Below, one piece after another: positions 9,484 through 16,622 of a stretch of DNA of 64,000 bases. Numbering within the stretch: position 1 is the stretch's first letter; each line of letters opens with the position of its first letter. The DNA comes from Azophilus sp965220425 (GTDB lineage Bacteria > Pseudomonadota > Gammaproteobacteria > Pseudomonadales > Azotimanducaceae). Position numbers and translations under genes: made by a program. The notes below the pieces were generated by a model. That model did not search any database and had not been told where the DNA came from. It was given only the letters and a program-made list of their open reading frames with translations. Where the stretch lies: positions 2,914,001 to 2,978,000 of the forward strand of contig OZ244830.1 of the NCBI GenBank assembly GCA_965220425.1, in the 5' to 3' direction.

Positions 9484-10944
9484 ATGACGACCGAGCACGT
9501 CCCCTTCCGCTTGAAGACCGCCTTCGGAATCGGGCAGGCGCCGGTGGGTCTGCTCAACACCGGCCTGGCGGTCTTTCTCATCTTCTACTACAACCAGGTG
9601 CTCGGCCTTTCGGGCGCTCTGGCGGGTACCGCGGTAGGGCTTGCGGTGGTCGTGGACGCCTTCACGGACCCGCTGGCCGGATCCCTCTCCGACCACTGGA
9701 AGTCCCGGCTGGGGCGGCGCCACCCGTTCATGTACGTCTCCATCCTGCCGCTGGCCGCGTCCTTCTACTTCCTCTTCAACCCGCTGGTGACATCGGAGAC
9801 GGGGCTCTTCGTGTGGCTGGCGGTCTTCGCAAACCTCACCCGCACGGCAATGTCCTTCTACCACGTCCCTCACATCGCGCTCGGCGCCGAGATGTCGAGC
9901 GACTACGACGTGCGCTCGACCCTGGTCGGCTATCGGCAGTTCTTCCACTACGTGGCGGTACTCTTCCTGTACGTGGCGGGCTTCGGTTTCTTCTTCGTCT
10001 CCACACCGGAGTTCGAGAACGGCCAACTCGACGCCTCGGCCTATCCGCCCTTCGCCCTCGTCCTCGCGGTCGTCATGGCAGTGACGATCTTCTGGTCGGC
10101 CTGGGGGACGCGAGAGGTGATCCCCCGGCTTCCCAGCCCTCCTGCAGCGCAGAGCCTCCGTGTGGCCGCCGTGATCGCGCGCATGTTCCGCGACCTCGTT
10201 CGGTCACTGCACAGCTACTCCTTCCGCTGGCTCTTCGCCGGCACCCTCACCGTCTACGTGATGGTGGGCGTGAACGGTGCGCTCGACCTCTACATATTCA
10301 CGTACTTCTGGGAGCTCGATGCGGACGCCATGCTGACCGTGTTCGTTGGCTACCCGGTGGGCGTGATGCTGGGTGTGCTGGTCGCACCGGGCGCGCTCTC
10401 CCGCTTCGGCAAGCGCGCGGGTCTCATCTTCGGCGCCGTCGGTTGGGCCGTCTGTCAGACGCTTCCGGTCTTGCTCCGGCTGCTCGGCCCATTCCCGGAG
10501 AACGGGGATCCGCTGCTGCTCCCTTTGCTCATCGGCATCAAGGTGATGCAGGGAGCCAGCGCGGTGCAGGGCGACGTGGCCTTCGGCTCGATGGTGCCCG
10601 ACATCGTGGACGAGCAAGAGATGGAATCCGGCCAGCGCCAGGAGGGCATCTTCTTCGCTGCCAGCTCGTTCGCCGGGAAGGCGACCTCGGGCGTGGGGAA
10701 CATCGTCGCGGGCTTCGCGCTCGACCTGATCGCATGGCCCCGCGGCGCCCACGTCCAGAGCGCGGCCGACGTTCCGGCCGAGACCATCACCAAGCTCGGG
10801 GTGGTGTACGGGCCGCTCATCGCCTCTTTCGGCATTGTCGCCGTCTGGTGCTACGCTCACTACCGGCTCACCCGCGAGCGGCACGGCGAGGTGCTCGCCG
10901 CCCTGGAGGATGCCCGTGCGTCCAGGAATCGACACGGACCCTGA
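9484..10944 (+). CDS. MFS transporter, GPH (MelB-like) cation symporter family
   Basis: 486 residues from ATG 9484. Twelve hydrophobic segments are apparent. Family signatures include YNQVLGLSGALAG in helix 1-2, DAFTDPLAGSLSDHWKSRLGRRHPFM (the loop 2-3 motif of glycoside-pentoside-hexuronide symporters) and a repeat of the loop in the C half (LSRFGKRAGLIFG). These inner-membrane proteins couple uptake of sugars or related solutes to Na+ or H+. In bacteria with many TonB receptors this family often carries non-sugar substrates, so the cargo is open. The frame is open upstream to 9397 across the LLM remnant but that part is not expected to be translated. Confidence 0.88.
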   Translation: MTTEHVPFRLKTAFGIGQAPVGLLNTGLAVFLIFYYNQVLGLSGALAGTAVGLAVVVDAFTDPLAGSLSDHWKSRLGRRHPFMYVSILPLAASFYFLFNPLVTSETGLFVWLAVFANLTRTAMSFYHVPHIALGAEMSSDYDVRSTLVGYRQFFHYVAVLFLYVAGFGFFFVSTPEFENGQLDASAYPPFALVLAVVMAVTIFWSAWGTREVIPRLPSPPAAQSLRVAAVIARMFRDLVRSLHSYSFRWLFAGTLTVYVMVGVNGALDLYIFTYFWELDADAMLTVFVGYPVGVMLGVLVAPGALSRFGKRAGLIFGAVGWAVCQTLPVLLRLLGPFPENGDPLLLPLLIGIKVMQGASAVQGDVAFGSMVPDIVDEQEMESGQRQEGIFFAASSFAGKATSGVGNIVAGFALDLIAWPRGAHVQSAADVPAETITKLGVVYGPLIASFGIVAVWCYAHYRLTRERHGEVLAALEDARASRNRHGP

Positions 10945-11112
10945 GAATTCCGAGCCAGTTTCTATGCCCACTGCTATGCTAAGCGCCGTGTTGACCGTAT
11001 CCACCTCACCGGCGCCAATGGGTCCCTCGGACGCTTGGCGATCAGCGCCCTGGCCGCCGATTTCGTCGCCGAGTCCGTGCGCGCCGCCTTCGACAGGGAA
11101 TCCGCCACATGA
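10945..11112 (+). pseudogene. C-terminal remnant of an unidentified gene
   Basis: In the frame following the MFS stop, codons run on to a TGA at 11110-11112 and encode a plausible protein tail (RIHLTGANGSLGRLAISALAADFVAESVR). Its stop overlaps the ATG of the next gene (ATGA), the usual mark of a translationally coupled gene pair. No start or N-terminus is present, so it looks like the tail of a gene lost by deletion behind the transporter. The family is not recognised. Confidence 0.4.
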
Positions 11113-12068
11113 CGAACACCGCCACCACCGACCCCCGCCCCGCGGCGCCCCTCTGGCAGCGCGCGCTGCTCTGGCTCATCACGATCCTGTGCTTCGCGTG
11201 GCTGTACACCCGCATCGACGGCGCGGCGGCGCGCCAGGGCCTGACCGCGGCGAGCTACCTGCTGCAGGTCTTCGCGAGCGTGTCCTGGGGGACCTGGCTG
11301 GCGCTGATGATTCCCTACTCCATCTTCTTCTTCCTCGTCGACTCCACGGTGGTGTGGCGCGTGGTCACCTGGTTCAATGCGCGCGTGCCCTGGACGGGCA
11401 TCCTGCCCATCCGCGCCAGCGCCTACATCATCTCGATCGTCAACGAGCAGGTGGGCAAGGGCGCGATGGCGCTCTACCTGAATCGCCGGGACGGCGTTCC
11501 CGGCTGGGAGGTGGGCTCGTCGATGCTCTTCATCATGTTCTGCGAGCTGCTCTATCTCACGTTCTGGGCGAACGTCGGCTACTCGATGGCGGCCGACACG
11601 CTGCCGGCCGTGTTCGGGCTCGTGCCGTGGATCGGCCTGGGGGTGCTCGTTCTCTTCCTCCTCTGGGTCGCCTATTTCCGCGGCGTCATCCCCGTGGGCA
11701 AGTCCCTCCGGGAGCGATCGATCCTGAAGGCGTTCCGCGAGGCGTCGCCGCTTCGCTACGTGATCGTCGCCGCCATCCGCTCGCCCGCCCTGCTGGGCGC
11801 GGTGGTGGTCTACACGCTGGCGGTGCGCCTGTTCGGGGTCGACGCCTCGTTCCTCGACATGCTGGGCGTGCTTCCGGTGATCTTCTTCGCAGCCGCGATT
11901 CCGACTCCGATGCGCGCCGCGGCCATCACGATCTGGGTGGTGCTGTTTCCCGACAACGCGGCACAGCTCTCGGCCTTCGGGCTCGTGATGCACAACTTCT
12001 TCATCTTCTTCAATGCGGCGATCGGCCTGATGTTCCTGCGCCGCGCCAATCGGGAACTGTTCGGATAG
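11109..12068 (+). CDS. Integral membrane protein, flippase-like (LPG synthase TM-region type)
   Basis: 319 residues with about eight hydrophobic segments. The arrangement of short polar loops (ASAYIISIVNEQVGKGAMALYLNRRDG, FREASPLRYVIVAAIRSPALLG, IPTPMRAAAITIW) resembles the UPF0104/lysylphosphatidylglycerol-synthase transmembrane domain family, which flips or transfers lipids in the inner membrane. There is no catalytic C-terminal GNAT-type domain, so only the membrane part is present. The start overlaps the stop of an upstream gene tail by ATGA. Function is a family-level inference only. Confidence 0.6.
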   Translation: MTNTATTDPRPAAPLWQRALLWLITILCFAWLYTRIDGAAARQGLTAASYLLQVFASVSWGTWLALMIPYSIFFFLVDSTVVWRVVTWFNARVPWTGILPIRASAYIISIVNEQVGKGAMALYLNRRDGVPGWEVGSSMLFIMFCELLYLTFWANVGYSMAADTLPAVFGLVPWIGLGVLVLFLLWVAYFRGVIPVGKSLRERSILKAFREASPLRYVIVAAIRSPALLGAVVVYTLAVRLFGVDASFLDMLGVLPVIFFAAAIPTPMRAAAITIWVVLFPDNAAQLSAFGLVMHNFFIFFNAAIGLMFLRRANRELFG

Positions 12069-12147
12069 GGCCGTGCCGGCCGGCCGATGCGCCGGATCAG
12101 GAGGAGAAACAGCTCGCGATCCCATTGAGAAACAGCAAGGAATTCAT

Positions 12148-13134
12148 ATGGCAACCAACATTTTCGCAACTTGTTCCACCGCCGTACTTGTAGGCGTTCT
12201 GGCGACGGGCTGGGCTGCTGCGCACGGCGCCGGTGCTTCGGCTGACAGCGACGGAACGCACCGCGAAGCCACGATCAAAGAACTGCCCGAAGGGCAGGTT
12301 CGAATCGAGGCGCTCGGTGACGGGCTGATCGTGCACACCTACAAGTCACGCGGTCTTGAAGGCGGTTCGGGATCGGTCACCACCTTCGTTTTCGAAAGCG
12401 ACGACAACCTGCTCGTGTTCGATACCCAGATGTACAAGCCGTTCGCCCTGGACGTGAAAGCCTACATCGAGAGCCTTGGTAAGCCGGTAGACAAAATCAT
12501 ACTCAGCCATGGTCACCCCGATCATGGTTTTGGTTACGCCTATATGAAAGATCTGGGTGAGCTTTGGGGTACCAGGCATGTGATCGAGGAATCGAAGCAG
12601 ACGTTTTCCTTTTACGCGGAAATATTGAAGCAGCGTATGGGTGAACTGGCCGCAGAGCTCATGCCAATCGATGATCTGCCGATCGCTACGGCGACTCTGG
12701 AGCTCGGCGAGTATGAATTCGGCGGCACCGTTTTCGAGTTCTTCGAAATGCCGACGCAAGAGGCCGGTATGGAAATGTTCGTGCTCATTCCCGAACACGA
12801 ACTCCTGATGGTCTTCGACGCGATCATACCCGATGGCCATGAGCTGGTGATTGCCCCGGGCGGCATAGCGGCGCTGGCGGCGCAGATTGAAAAAGGCAAG
12901 GCGATGCTCGATGCGCTGGAAGCCGAGGAGCGTTTCGACCGGATTGTCTTCGGTCATGGAATTGAGCCGCAAGGACGCGAGCAGCTTGCTCTGGCGCGGG
13001 AGAGCCTCGAGATTTACTCGCAAATCGCCGAGGAGGCTTCGTCGGCCGAAGAGTTTGTCCGGATGGCCGCTGCAAGGAAGCCGGACTGGAACGCCCGGTA
13101 TCTGGTGATGACGGCCGGCAGTCTTTACCGGTAA
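12148..13134 (+). CDS. Secreted MBL-fold metallo-hydrolase
   Basis: 328 residues from ATG 12148 (AAGGAA upstream). A signal peptide (residues 1-25, ending AAAHG) sends it to the periplasm. The metallo-beta-lactamase fold is shown by LLVFDTQMY, the metal motif SHGHPDHG (H-x-H-x-D-H), a later acidic residue in VFDAIIPDGHE and a final FGHG histidine. It hydrolyses an ester, amide or sulfate-type bond using a di-metal centre; nothing points to a particular substrate. The lipoprotein gene begins 37 bases later on the same strand, so they probably form an operon with the cupin. Confidence 0.85.
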   Translation: MATNIFATCSTAVLVGVLATGWAAAHGAGASADSDGTHREATIKELPEGQVRIEALGDGLIVHTYKSRGLEGGSGSVTTFVFESDDNLLVFDTQMYKPFALDVKAYIESLGKPVDKIILSHGHPDHGFGYAYMKDLGELWGTRHVIEESKQTFSFYAEILKQRMGELAAELMPIDDLPIATATLELGEYEFGGTVFEFFEMPTQEAGMEMFVLIPEHELLMVFDAIIPDGHELVIAPGGIAALAAQIEKGKAMLDALEAEERFDRIVFGHGIEPQGREQLALARESLEIYSQIAEEASSAEEFVRMAAARKPDWNARYLVMTAGSLYR

Positions 13135-13171
13135 CATGCGTTGCGCACCTCGATTCCCGGTAGGAGGATCC

Positions 13172-13672
13172 ATGCACCAGCGACTTGCGCTCGTCATCGC
13201 CATCGCCATCGCACTGGGCGGCTGTTCCCCGAAAGAGCTTGCCGACCTCGCCTACAAAATGGAGCGGTGGCCCGGCCAGCGCCTCGGCGGAACCGAGCAG
13301 CCCGTGCCCGCCGACTTCGAATTTGTCAACCAGTCCATACACGACCTGATCCAGTTGAAAGTCAAGGGCGACGTGTTGCCGCACGTCGTGAACCTCTGGG
13401 GCGTGGGCATGGGCGACTCCATCTACCTGTGGACGGTCCCCCGAACCGGCTGGAACCAGCGCATCGAGAAGCGGCCCGACGAAGTATGGGTTCGCGTCGG
13501 CGACGATGTCTATGCCCTGAGCACCACGCTCGTCACGGACGCCGCACAGCGACAGCTCGTGTTTGAAGCATTCATGGCGAAGTACGGTAAGGAGATCAGG
13601 AGGCTCTTCGGAGGAATTGAACCCGCCGTCGAGAACTTCAAGATTTTCTATCGCCTGGCGCCGCGCGCCTGA
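13172..13672 (+). CDS. Lipoprotein of unknown function (family A)
   Basis: 166 residues from ATG 13172 with AGGAGG upstream. The N-terminus is a lipoprotein signal with lipobox LGGC. The mature part contains a WPGQRLGG ... PVPADFEFVN block, a central LPHVVNLWGVGMGDSIYLWTV strand pair and an aromatic tail. The same pattern occurs in the gene at 16027-16524 (RPGAWLSG ... PVTDWTFTN; HSVTLWCAEYDGYLYVGS), so the two are diverged paralogues. No known domain was recognised; an envelope-anchored binding or accessory role is a guess. Confidence 0.75.
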   Translation: MHQRLALVIAIAIALGGCSPKELADLAYKMERWPGQRLGGTEQPVPADFEFVNQSIHDLIQLKVKGDVLPHVVNLWGVGMGDSIYLWTVPRTGWNQRIEKRPDEVWVRVGDDVYALSTTLVTDAAQRQLVFEAFMAKYGKEIRRLFGGIEPAVENFKIFYRLAPRA

Positions 13673-13759
13673 AGAAGCTGCGACCGCCGGCCTCCCAGGC
13701 TGTTGATCCTGCCCGCGTCCTTCGTATAGAGCTTGACTAGAAAGAAGGAGATCACTCCA

Positions 13760-14107
13760 ATGAGCAAGATCCAGAGTATGCGCACTGATGAGGTCGACGC
13801 CTTCAAGCCTGAAGAGCTTGGCGGCGCGGTCGTCATCCGCCAGGTGATCGACCGGACCCACGGTACCGACCGGGTGCAGTTGTGGCATTCGGTCGTCGAA
13901 GAGGGCTTCGAGACGGAAACGCCTGGGCGCGAGGATCAGGATGAGGTCGCCTACATCATCTCGGGAGAGGCGGAAATCGAGTCCGAGGGTACAGTGCATC
14001 GCGTCGGTCCGGGCTCCGCACTCTTCTTTCCCCCCAAGACGGCCTACAGGTACAAGGTGATCGAGGGACCACACGAGATCGTCGCGGTCATTTCGCCGCC
14101 GGACTAG
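13760..14107 (+). CDS. Cupin-domain protein
   Basis: 115 residues from ATG 13760 with AAGGAG nine bases upstream. A single conserved beta-barrel is visible: QLWHSVVEEGFETETPGREDQDEVAYII (cupin motif 1, with E/D/E in place of the usual H-x-H), GTVHRVGPGSALFFPPKTAYRY (motif 2) and EIVAVISPPD. Small cupins bind metals or small ligands; the altered motif-1 residues leave metal binding uncertain. The stop codon TAG lies inside the left terminal repeat of the adjacent MITE-like element, so the insertion may have trimmed the original C-terminus by a few residues. Confidence 0.8.
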   Translation: MSKIQSMRTDEVDAFKPEELGGAVVIRQVIDRTHGTDRVQLWHSVVEEGFETETPGREDQDEVAYIISGEAEIESEGTVHRVGPGSALFFPPKTAYRYKVIEGPHEIVAVISPPD

Positions 14108-14268
14108 TGCTCCGTCAAGCCAAAATCTACGGGTAGGCGCATGGGATTTTTGGTTCCTGGCAAGGCGCGACGACGCCGCATGGCAGGCCCCATGCAAGGA
14201 GGAGCAACGCAGTCAGGGGCCAAAAAGACCCGCGAATACCCGTAGATTTTGGCTTGACGGAGCACTAG
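14104..14268. mobile_element. 165-bp MITE-like element with 32-bp perfect terminal inverted repeats
   Basis: Bases 14104-14135 and 14237-14268 are perfect reverse complements (32 of 32), both beginning ctagtgctccgtcaagcc at the outer end. The interior is an imperfect continuation of the hairpin, for example a TTTTTGG..CCTG block on both arms. It carries no reading frame. It fits a non-autonomous miniature transposon. It sits exactly between the converging cupin and isochorismatase genes and supplies the cupin stop codon. Confidence 0.85.
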
Positions 14269-14298
14269 GAAGGTTTTTTGCCGGGAGCGGGAGCAGCG

Positions 14299-15828
14299 CT
14301 ATTCCGCCGGTCTCGGCGCCGCGCCGCGCCAGATGTCCAGGAGTTCGGTAGAGGTCTTCATCATCGCCTGATCGGCGATGTAACGCATCGCATCCTCCAT
14401 CCGCCCGGGGTCCGCGGGGCGCAGGCAGTCTGCAACCGCGACGGTGAAGTAGCCGAGATTCGATGCTGACATCAGGGTCGGTACCACGCCTACCTCCGCC
14501 CCGACTCCCACGACAACCACCGTCTTGACGCCGTTCCATCGCATCAGGCTGTCCAGCGGGGTGGCGAAAAAAGCATCCGGACGATACTTCCGTATCACCA
14601 GATCACCGGCCACCGGTTTGACTGCGTCAGCGATCTCCCATCCGGGTGTGCCCTCCACAGCCCATCCCCGACTGCTTGCGGCCCCCGGCCTGGCCAGTGG
14701 GCCGCGCAGCATGCGGTCAGAGAATGTGGAGCGGTCGGCATGGTTGGTCCGTCGGACGTAGGCCACGGGCACGTTCTTCGCCCTGGCTCCGGCAAGGAGC
14801 CTGGCAACGGGCTTAATAATACCGTCGGCATTGATTCGCCTGCCGAACTGGTCGAACGCACCTCCCTTGCCGATGAAGTCGTTCTGCATCTCGTGCACGA
14901 GCAGCAGGGTATGCTTTGGATTGAGGACCTCTTCGTCGGTGTTCGGAATCCGGCGTCCCCGGTAGTTGACAGTCGCCTTGGGAGGCGCGTTGGGTGAAGT
15001 CGATTCGCTCGACGGCTGCTCGGCGATGGACGCCGACTCCGCGCCGGTCGGGGCAGCGGCGGCCTTGTTCCAGATCTCCTCCATCTCCTTCGTGTTCTTG
15101 ACGATGGCTGTATCACGCAGGAACTCCATCGCGTCTTCTCGCCGCGACGGATAGGCGGCGGCGATGGCATCCTCGACCACGACTGTGAAGTAGCCCAGCT
15201 CCGCCGCTGTCATCACCGAGGGCATGATTCCGACCTCGGCGCCCAGCCCTACGATCACCATGGTCTTGATGCCGTTCCACCGCATCAGCGCATCCAGTTG
15301 GGTGGAGAAGAACGCATCCTGGCGCCACTTCGGGAAAACCCAATCGCCGGGCGCTGGTTTTATCGCCTCGGGCGCCTGCCAGCCCCAGGACCCTTCGATG
15401 TTCGACGGCGGGCGGGTTCTGCCGGCCTGCGTACGTCGGCCGCTGCACACCGGGGTTCCCCGAGCGCATGACGCATCGTCGTCCGCGGAGCCGTCGGCGT
15501 GTCGCGTCCATCGGACATAGGCCACCCGGACGTTCTTTGCCCGGGCGGCCGCGAGCAGCCTGGCGATGCGTTCGATTTCGGGATCCATGGCGTAGCGCCG
15601 GCCCGCCTTGTCGGCGCCGCCACCCTTCGAGACGAAGTCGTTCAACATCTCGTGAACGACCAGCACGGTGTGTTTCGGATCGAGAATGGCCTCCTCGGCG
15701 TGGGGAATCTCACGGCCCTGGTAACTCATCGTGGGGCCGGCCGGTTCCAGGCGAGGTTCGGCGCCCTGAGCGGACCCGGTTCCAACCAGCGCGAGAGACA
15801 GAATCAGGCCCCGTGAAATCGACTTCAT
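14299..15828 (-). CDS. Secreted tandem isochorismatase-fold protein lacking both catalytic cysteines
   Basis: 509 residues with a signal peptide (MKSISRGLILSLALVGTGSAQGAE). Two homologous isochorismatase/cysteine-hydrolase domains (about residues 35-265 and 290-500) are joined by a Ser/Pro-rich linker. Each repeats YQGREIP or YRGRRIP, LVVHEMLNDF or LLVHEMQNDF, PKWRQDAFF or RKYRPDAFF, and ALMRWNGIKT or SLMRWNGVKT. In the family the triad is Asp-Lys-Cys. Here the Asp position is Glu, the Lys is kept, and the Cys position (usually T-D-x-C-V) reads GAEVGIM and GAEVGVV, so it is Gly in both domains. Classical nucleophilic catalysis is therefore unlikely. The protein may be a binding protein or use other chemistry. 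Confidence 0.85.
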   Translation of the reverse strand: MKSISRGLILSLALVGTGSAQGAEPRLEPAGPTMSYQGREIPHAEEAILDPKHTVLVVHEMLNDFVSKGGGADKAGRRYAMDPEIERIARLLAAARAKNVRVAYVRWTRHADGSADDDASCARGTPVCSGRRTQAGRTRPPSNIEGSWGWQAPEAIKPAPGDWVFPKWRQDAFFSTQLDALMRWNGIKTMVIVGLGAEVGIMPSVMTAAELGYFTVVVEDAIAAAYPSRREDAMEFLRDTAIVKNTKEMEEIWNKAAAAPTGAESASIAEQPSSESTSPNAPPKATVNYRGRRIPNTDEEVLNPKHTLLLVHEMQNDFIGKGGAFDQFGRRINADGIIKPVARLLAGARAKNVPVAYVRRTNHADRSTFSDRMLRGPLARPGAASSRGWAVEGTPGWEIADAVKPVAGDLVIRKYRPDAFFATPLDSLMRWNGVKTVVVVGVGAEVGVVPTLMSASNLGYFTVAVADCLRPADPGRMEDAMRYIADQAMMKTSTELLDIWRGAAPRPAE

Positions 15829-15908
15829 GTGAAATTTCGTCTCATTGTTTGTGTATCAAATTCCCGTGGCGGGGTCGGAGTGGGACGCGCGAGTGGTGGC
15901 GTCGGAGT

Positions 15909-15971
15909 AAAGTGCCGGAGTAAGTGTTCGCGACCTGGAGCTTCCGTTCCGGTCCTTTACTCCGGCACTTT
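15909..15971. repeat. Inverted repeat with 15-bp arms
   Basis: aaagtgccggagtaa at 15909-15923 is the exact reverse complement of 15957-15971, with a 33-base loop. It lies between two minus-strand genes. It could be a short repeat element or a weak terminator for the lipoprotein gene; there is no T-run directly after either arm. Confidence 0.6.
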
Positions 15972-16026
15972 GCACCGATCCCGGAACTTGTGACCCCAGA
16001 ACTTCCTGTTTCACGTACGGGGCCCA

Positions 16027-16524
16027 TCAGCCTTCCTGGCGGAGGCGGTAGAAACGCCAGTCGGGAGGCGGGTCGTATATCGCAAGCCCCCTCTTGTAAA
16101 TCTCGGTGTGGCGGTACTTGTCGGCATAGCTTTGCTCGACGGCTTCGATCAGGCCCCGGCCTTCCACGCGCTCCCAGGTGCCGCGGTAGATCTTGCCGTC
16201 GAAGCGGGCCGCTCCCTCGCCGTCGCGCGCGATGTGCTCCTCCCAGGTGCGGTAGCCCCTCCACTTTCCGGTGTGGCTGAAGCTTCCCACATAGAGGTAT
16301 CCGTCATACTCGGCACACCAGAGTGTCACGGAGTGCGGGATGCCATACCAGGTGGCGGTCTCCAGGTAGCAGTCCTCGAATGCATTCGTAAACGTCCAGT
16401 CCGTGACCGGCGTGGCGATCTCTTCGCCGCTCAACCAGGCTCCGGGGCGGCTGACACCCGGATCACAGGCAAGCAGGCCGAGCAGCGCAAGCGGCGTCAA
16501 AACGGTAATCAGGCGGTGTCGCAT
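16027..16524 (-). CDS. Lipoprotein of unknown function (family A paralogue)
   Basis: 165 residues with lipoprotein signal and lipobox LLAC. Mature motifs RPGAWLSG, PVTDWTFTN, HSVTLWCAEYDGYLYVGS, WEEHIARD and a tail WRFYRL parallel those of the lipoprotein at 13172-13672. It has three cysteines after the lipid-bearing one removed or paired in the first half (CYLE, WCAEY), absent from the paralogue. The product is expected to be lipid-anchored in the envelope. No known function; the pairing with MBL, isochorismatase-fold and PQQ genes suggests a shared periplasmic theme. Confidence 0.72.
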   Translation of the reverse strand: MRHRLITVLTPLALLGLLACDPGVSRPGAWLSGEEIATPVTDWTFTNAFEDCYLETATWYGIPHSVTLWCAEYDGYLYVGSFSHTGKWRGYRTWEEHIARDGEGAARFDGKIYRGTWERVEGRGLIEAVEQSYADKYRHTEIYKRGLAIYDPPPDWRFYRLRQEG

Positions 16525-16622
16525 GGTGGCTTCCTTTCGGCAGCGGCCTCGGTGGCGATGGTAGCCCGGCTTACCCTCAGGGTCTAGAATGGGCGCACAT
16601 CAGCACAGGGGAGGGAGTTCCA

